A stretch of 6,950 nucleotides of DNA from Actinomycetota bacterium. Its GTDB lineage: Bacteria > Actinomycetota > Acidimicrobiia > Acidimicrobiales > AC-25. The stretch lies in contig VAXF01000212.1 of the NCBI GenBank assembly GCA_005888395.1, positions 1 through 6,950 of the forward strand, written 5' to 3'. This document shows, one piece after another, positions 5,024 through 6,950 of this stretch. The position numbers were made by a program, and so were the translations under genes. How positions within the stretch are numbered: the stretch's first letter is position 1; each line of letters opens with the position of its first letter. Below the pieces are notes generated by a model. That model did no database searches. It was not told the DNA's origin and was given only the letters and a program-made list of their open reading frames with translations.

Positions 5024-6566
5024 TGCTGGTCGGCGGGGCTAACGGGAGCGACGTCAGGGGCTCGGTGGTGGTGGTCGTCGGCGCCTGCGTGGTGGTCGTC
5101 GGCGCCTCCGTGGTGGTCGTCGGCGACGCGACGGTGATCTTCACGGTCGACCCCTGCGGCGCCTGTGCGCCCGGACCGGGGCTGGTGCTCCGGACGATGC
5201 CGTCAGATGCCGCGTCCGGCGGGACCGTGTCGACCTGGAAGCCGGCGGCGATGAGCTTGTTGGCGGCGTCGGCCGCGGTCATGCCGAGCACGTAGGGAAC
5301 GACTGCGGTGGCCGGTCCGCTGCTCACGTTGAGGGTCACGTTGGAGCCGGTGTCGACCTTCGACCCGGGTTTCGGGTCGGCGGAGATCACCGTGCCGGCT
5401 TTAACGTCGGCGTCCTGCTGCTGGTGGACGGTCGCCCGCAGGCCCGTCTGCTGGAGCAGCTGCTCGGCCTGGGCCTGTGGCTTGCCGACGACGTCGGGGA
5501 CGGCGACCGTGGCCGTGTTGCTACCGATGCCGAGCGAGCGCACGAGGAAGAACACGAGGACGGCGAGAGCGGCGAGCAGCACGAGCAGGAGCACGACGTA
5601 GGGGGCCGTGCGGGCACGGGGGGCCGGGGACGGGGTGACGCCGGTGGTCGCGGCCGGGATGACACGGGTGCCCTGGTCGTAGGCGGCCTGGGCCCGGGTC
5701 TCCGCAGCGCCCATGTCGAGCACGGGCTCGGCCACCACGGGCCGGCCCTGGCGGAAGCGAAGGAGATCGGCGCGCAGCTCCTCGGCGGAGGCGTAGCGGT
5801 TGGCCGGGTTCTTGGCCAGGCACTTCATCACGATCGCCTCGAATGCCGGGCTCACGTCGGGGTTGTGCCGGCTCGGCGGCACCGGCGCCTCGCGCACGTG
5901 CTGGTAGGCGATGGCCACCGGGCTGTCGCCGGCGAAGGGGGGCTGGCCGACGACGAGCTCGTAGAGCACGACGCCGAGGGCATAGACGTCGCTGCGGGCG
6001 TCGACGGCGCCGCCCGATGCCTGCTCGGGCGAGAAGTACGTCGCCGTTCCCATCACCGTGCCCGTCTGGGTGAGGTTGTCACCCGCGTCGCGGGCAGCCC
6101 GCGCGATGCCGAAGTCGGTGACCTTCACCTGGCCCGTGGGGGAGAGCAGCACGTTGCCGGGCTTGACGTCGCGGTGGATGACGCCGGCGCGGTGGGCAAA
6201 GTCGAGGGCGGCGGCGATTTCGGCGCCGATGTCGGCGACGCGGTCGGGGTGCAGGCGCCCTTCGTGGCGCAGCAGGTCGCGCAGCGTGGGGCCATCGACG
6301 TACTCCATGACGATGAAGTAGGTGTTGTCCTGCTCGCCCCAGTCGAAGACGGACACGATGTTGGGGTGATTGAGGTTCGCGGCCGCCTGCGCCTCGCGGC
6401 GAAAGCGCTCGACGAAGTTGCGGTCGGCGGAGAGCTCGGGGAAGAGCGCCTTGAGGGCGACAGGCCGGTCGAGGAGCGCGTCGCGCGCCAGGTAGACCTC
6501 GGCCATGCCGCCGCGCGCGAGATGACGCTCGGGTCGGTAGCGGTTGCCGAAGACCTCGTCGGACAT
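5016..6566 (-). CDS. pknB: PASTA-domain serine/threonine protein kinase (PknB type)
   Basis: A 516-aa membrane kinase that phosphorylates proteins of cell division and wall synthesis; its extracellular PASTA repeats are known in the family to bind peptidoglycan fragments or lipid II. The kinase domain (about 10-270) has the glycine-rich loop LARGGMAEVY (16-25, with Ala17 where a Gly is usual), Lys39, Glu58, HRDVKPGN (131-138) and DFG (151-153). The activation loop TQT (166-168) corresponds to the autophosphorylated TxT of mycobacterial PknB. After a juxtamembrane linker comes one span (about 322-342). Two PASTA domains follow (about 353-417 and 421-480), fewer than the four of mycobacterial PknB, then a Thr/Pro-rich tail (482-516). 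Start ATG 6566 fits the MSDEVFGNRYR N-terminus. It lies 13 nt after the PBP gene on the same strand, so the two are likely co-transcribed. Confidence 0.95.
   Translation of the reverse strand: MSDEVFGNRYRPERHLARGGMAEVYLARDALLDRPVALKALFPELSADRNFVERFRREAQAAANLNHPNIVSVFDWGEQDNTYFIVMEYVDGPTLRDLLRHEGRLHPDRVADIGAEIAAALDFAHRAGVIHRDVKPGNVLLSPTGQVKVTDFGIARAARDAGDNLTQTGTVMGTATYFSPEQASGGAVDARSDVYALGVVLYELVVGQPPFAGDSPVAIAYQHVREAPVPPSRHNPDVSPAFEAIVMKCLAKNPANRYASAEELRADLLRFRQGRPVVAEPVLDMGAAETRAQAAYDQGTRVIPAATTGVTPSPAPRARTAPYVVLLLVLLAALAVLVFFLVRSLGIGSNTATVAVPDVVGKPQAQAEQLLQQTGLRATVHQQQDADVKAGTVISADPKPGSKVDTGSNVTLNVSSGPATAVVPYVLGMTAADAANKLIAAGFQVDTVPPDAASDGIVRSTSPGPGAQAPQGSTVKITVASPTTTTEAPTTTTQAPTTTTTEPLTSLPLAPPTSKP
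5066..5126 (-). repeat. 21-bp tandem repeat encoding the Thr-rich tail of PknB
   Basis: Three near-identical copies with a 21-bp period, easily followed by the ggtggtcgtcggcg core at about 5070, 5091 and 5112. On the coding strand they specify TTTT-x-AP units (TTTTEAP, TTTTQAP, then TTTTTEP). Such arrays expand and contract by slippage, so copy number may differ between strains. Confidence 0.75.
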
Positions 6567-6579
6567 GGGTGGTGTCAGC

Positions 6580-6950
6580 CTACGAGGCGCCCGGTAGGGA
6601 CAGCGCGGCCTGCAGCACCGCCTTGGCGATGGGCGCGGCGACGCGCCCGCCGGTTGCCTCGCTGGCGCCGGGCTGGGCCTCCACGATCACGGCCACCGCA
6701 ATGCGGGGTGCGTCGGCTGGGGCAAAGCCGATGATCCACGCGTGGGACGTGCCGGTGCCCGTCTGGGCCGTGCCGGTCTTGGCCGCCACCTGCACGCCTG
6801 GGATGGCGATGGCCGTCGCCGTGCCACCGTTGACCACGCCCACCATCAGGTCGCGCAGCGTCGCGGCCACCGCGGGCGGCACCGCCGTGCGCCACGGCCT
6901 CGGCTTCGCCTTGCGCACGATGTTGCCGTCGCTGTCGCGCACCTCGTTCA
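6580..6950 (-). CDS. pbpA: Penicillin-binding protein, class B transpeptidase (C-terminal part; rest outside window)
   Basis: C-terminal ~123 residues of a D,D-transpeptidase that cross-links peptidoglycan on the outer face of the membrane. The frame is open to the window edge and ends at TAG 6582-6580. The KTG box is at 6772-6780 in VAAKTGTAQTGTG, followed by HAWIIGFAPAD and an IAVAVIVE strand, then ATGGRVAAPIAKAVL, all typical of actinobacterial PbpA/PBP2 C-termini. The SxxK and SxN motifs should lie upstream, outside the window. It precedes pknB by 13 nt, matching the pbpA-pknA-pknB order of mycobacteria but without pknA between them. rodA would be expected further upstream. The family call is strong; the symbol rests on synteny plus motif context. 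Confidence 0.88.
   Translation of the reverse strand, partial: NEVRDSDGNIVRKAKPRPWRTAVPPAVAATLRDLMVGVVNGGTATAIAIPGVQVAAKTGTAQTGTGTSHAWIIGFAPADAPRIAVAVIVEAQPGASEATGGRVAAPIAKAVLQAALSLPGAS

Noticed and set aside
5066..5126. Short direct repeats considered as a CRISPR or iteron array
   Set aside because: The 21-bp period is continuous, has no spacers and is in frame with TTTT-x-AP coding units at the end of pknB.
5424..6734. 436-codon plus-strand open frame opposite pknB
   Set aside because: Low-complexity Gly/Asp/Arg/His/Val shadow of the kinase gene with no recognisable motif.

Overview
The window is a high-GC (roughly 70% by eye) bacterial chromosome segment. Its genes use G/C-ending codons, and its right half carries the actinobacterial cell-envelope cluster: crgA, trpG/pabA, a PASTA-domain Ser/Thr kinase (pknB) and a class B penicillin-binding protein (pbpA). 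Together with the thiolase, hormone-sensitive-lipase-type hydrolase and hotdog thioesterase on the left, this suggests an actinobacterium, perhaps of the Acidimicrobiia. The phylum inference is fairly firm; the class is a guess from general resemblance.

Left region (1-3136, acyl and lipid metabolism). The 3' part of an alpha/beta-hydrolase (+) converges on a YczE-type membrane protein (-), with a long nested inverted repeat between them. The membrane protein lies 26 nt downstream of a PaaI-type hotdog thioesterase on the same strand. A 68-nt divergent gap separates the thioesterase from a complete acetyl-CoA C-acyltransferase (+), which has a strong Shine-Dalgarno. It is followed by a very small membrane-anchored CxxC protein whose start is uncertain.

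Centre (3137-4430). A perfect 10-bp inverted repeat, with an actinobacterial-type DnaA box in its loop, lies between the CxxC protein (+) and crgA (-). Upstream of crgA on the same strand, 11 nt away, is a receiver-GGDEF response regulator whose frame is broken by one missing base in a G/C homopolymer. The downstream frame restores the expected GGDEF C-terminus. Its cyclase site looks degenerate. It is divergent from trpG/pabA with only 20 nt between start codons.

Right region (4431-6950). The trpG/pabA glutamine amidotransferase (+) converges on pknB (-), with 3 nt between stop codons. pknB lies 13 nt downstream of the 3' end of a PBP gene that runs off the window. From memory, the order crgA / trpG / pknB / pbpA matches the oriC-proximal cluster of mycobacteria. 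Two differences stand out: no pknA between pknB and pbpA, and a receiver-GGDEF gene where mycobacteria have a different gene next to crgA. The likely shared theme is division and septal peptidoglycan synthesis: CrgA at the divisome, PknB sensing cell-wall fragments through PASTA domains, and PbpA making cross-links.

No tRNA, rRNA, CRISPR array, insertion sequence or prophage signature was seen. No clearly undescribed multi-gene system is evident. The most unusual items are the frameshifted degenerate GGDEF regulator beside crgA and the stem-loop with the DnaA box.
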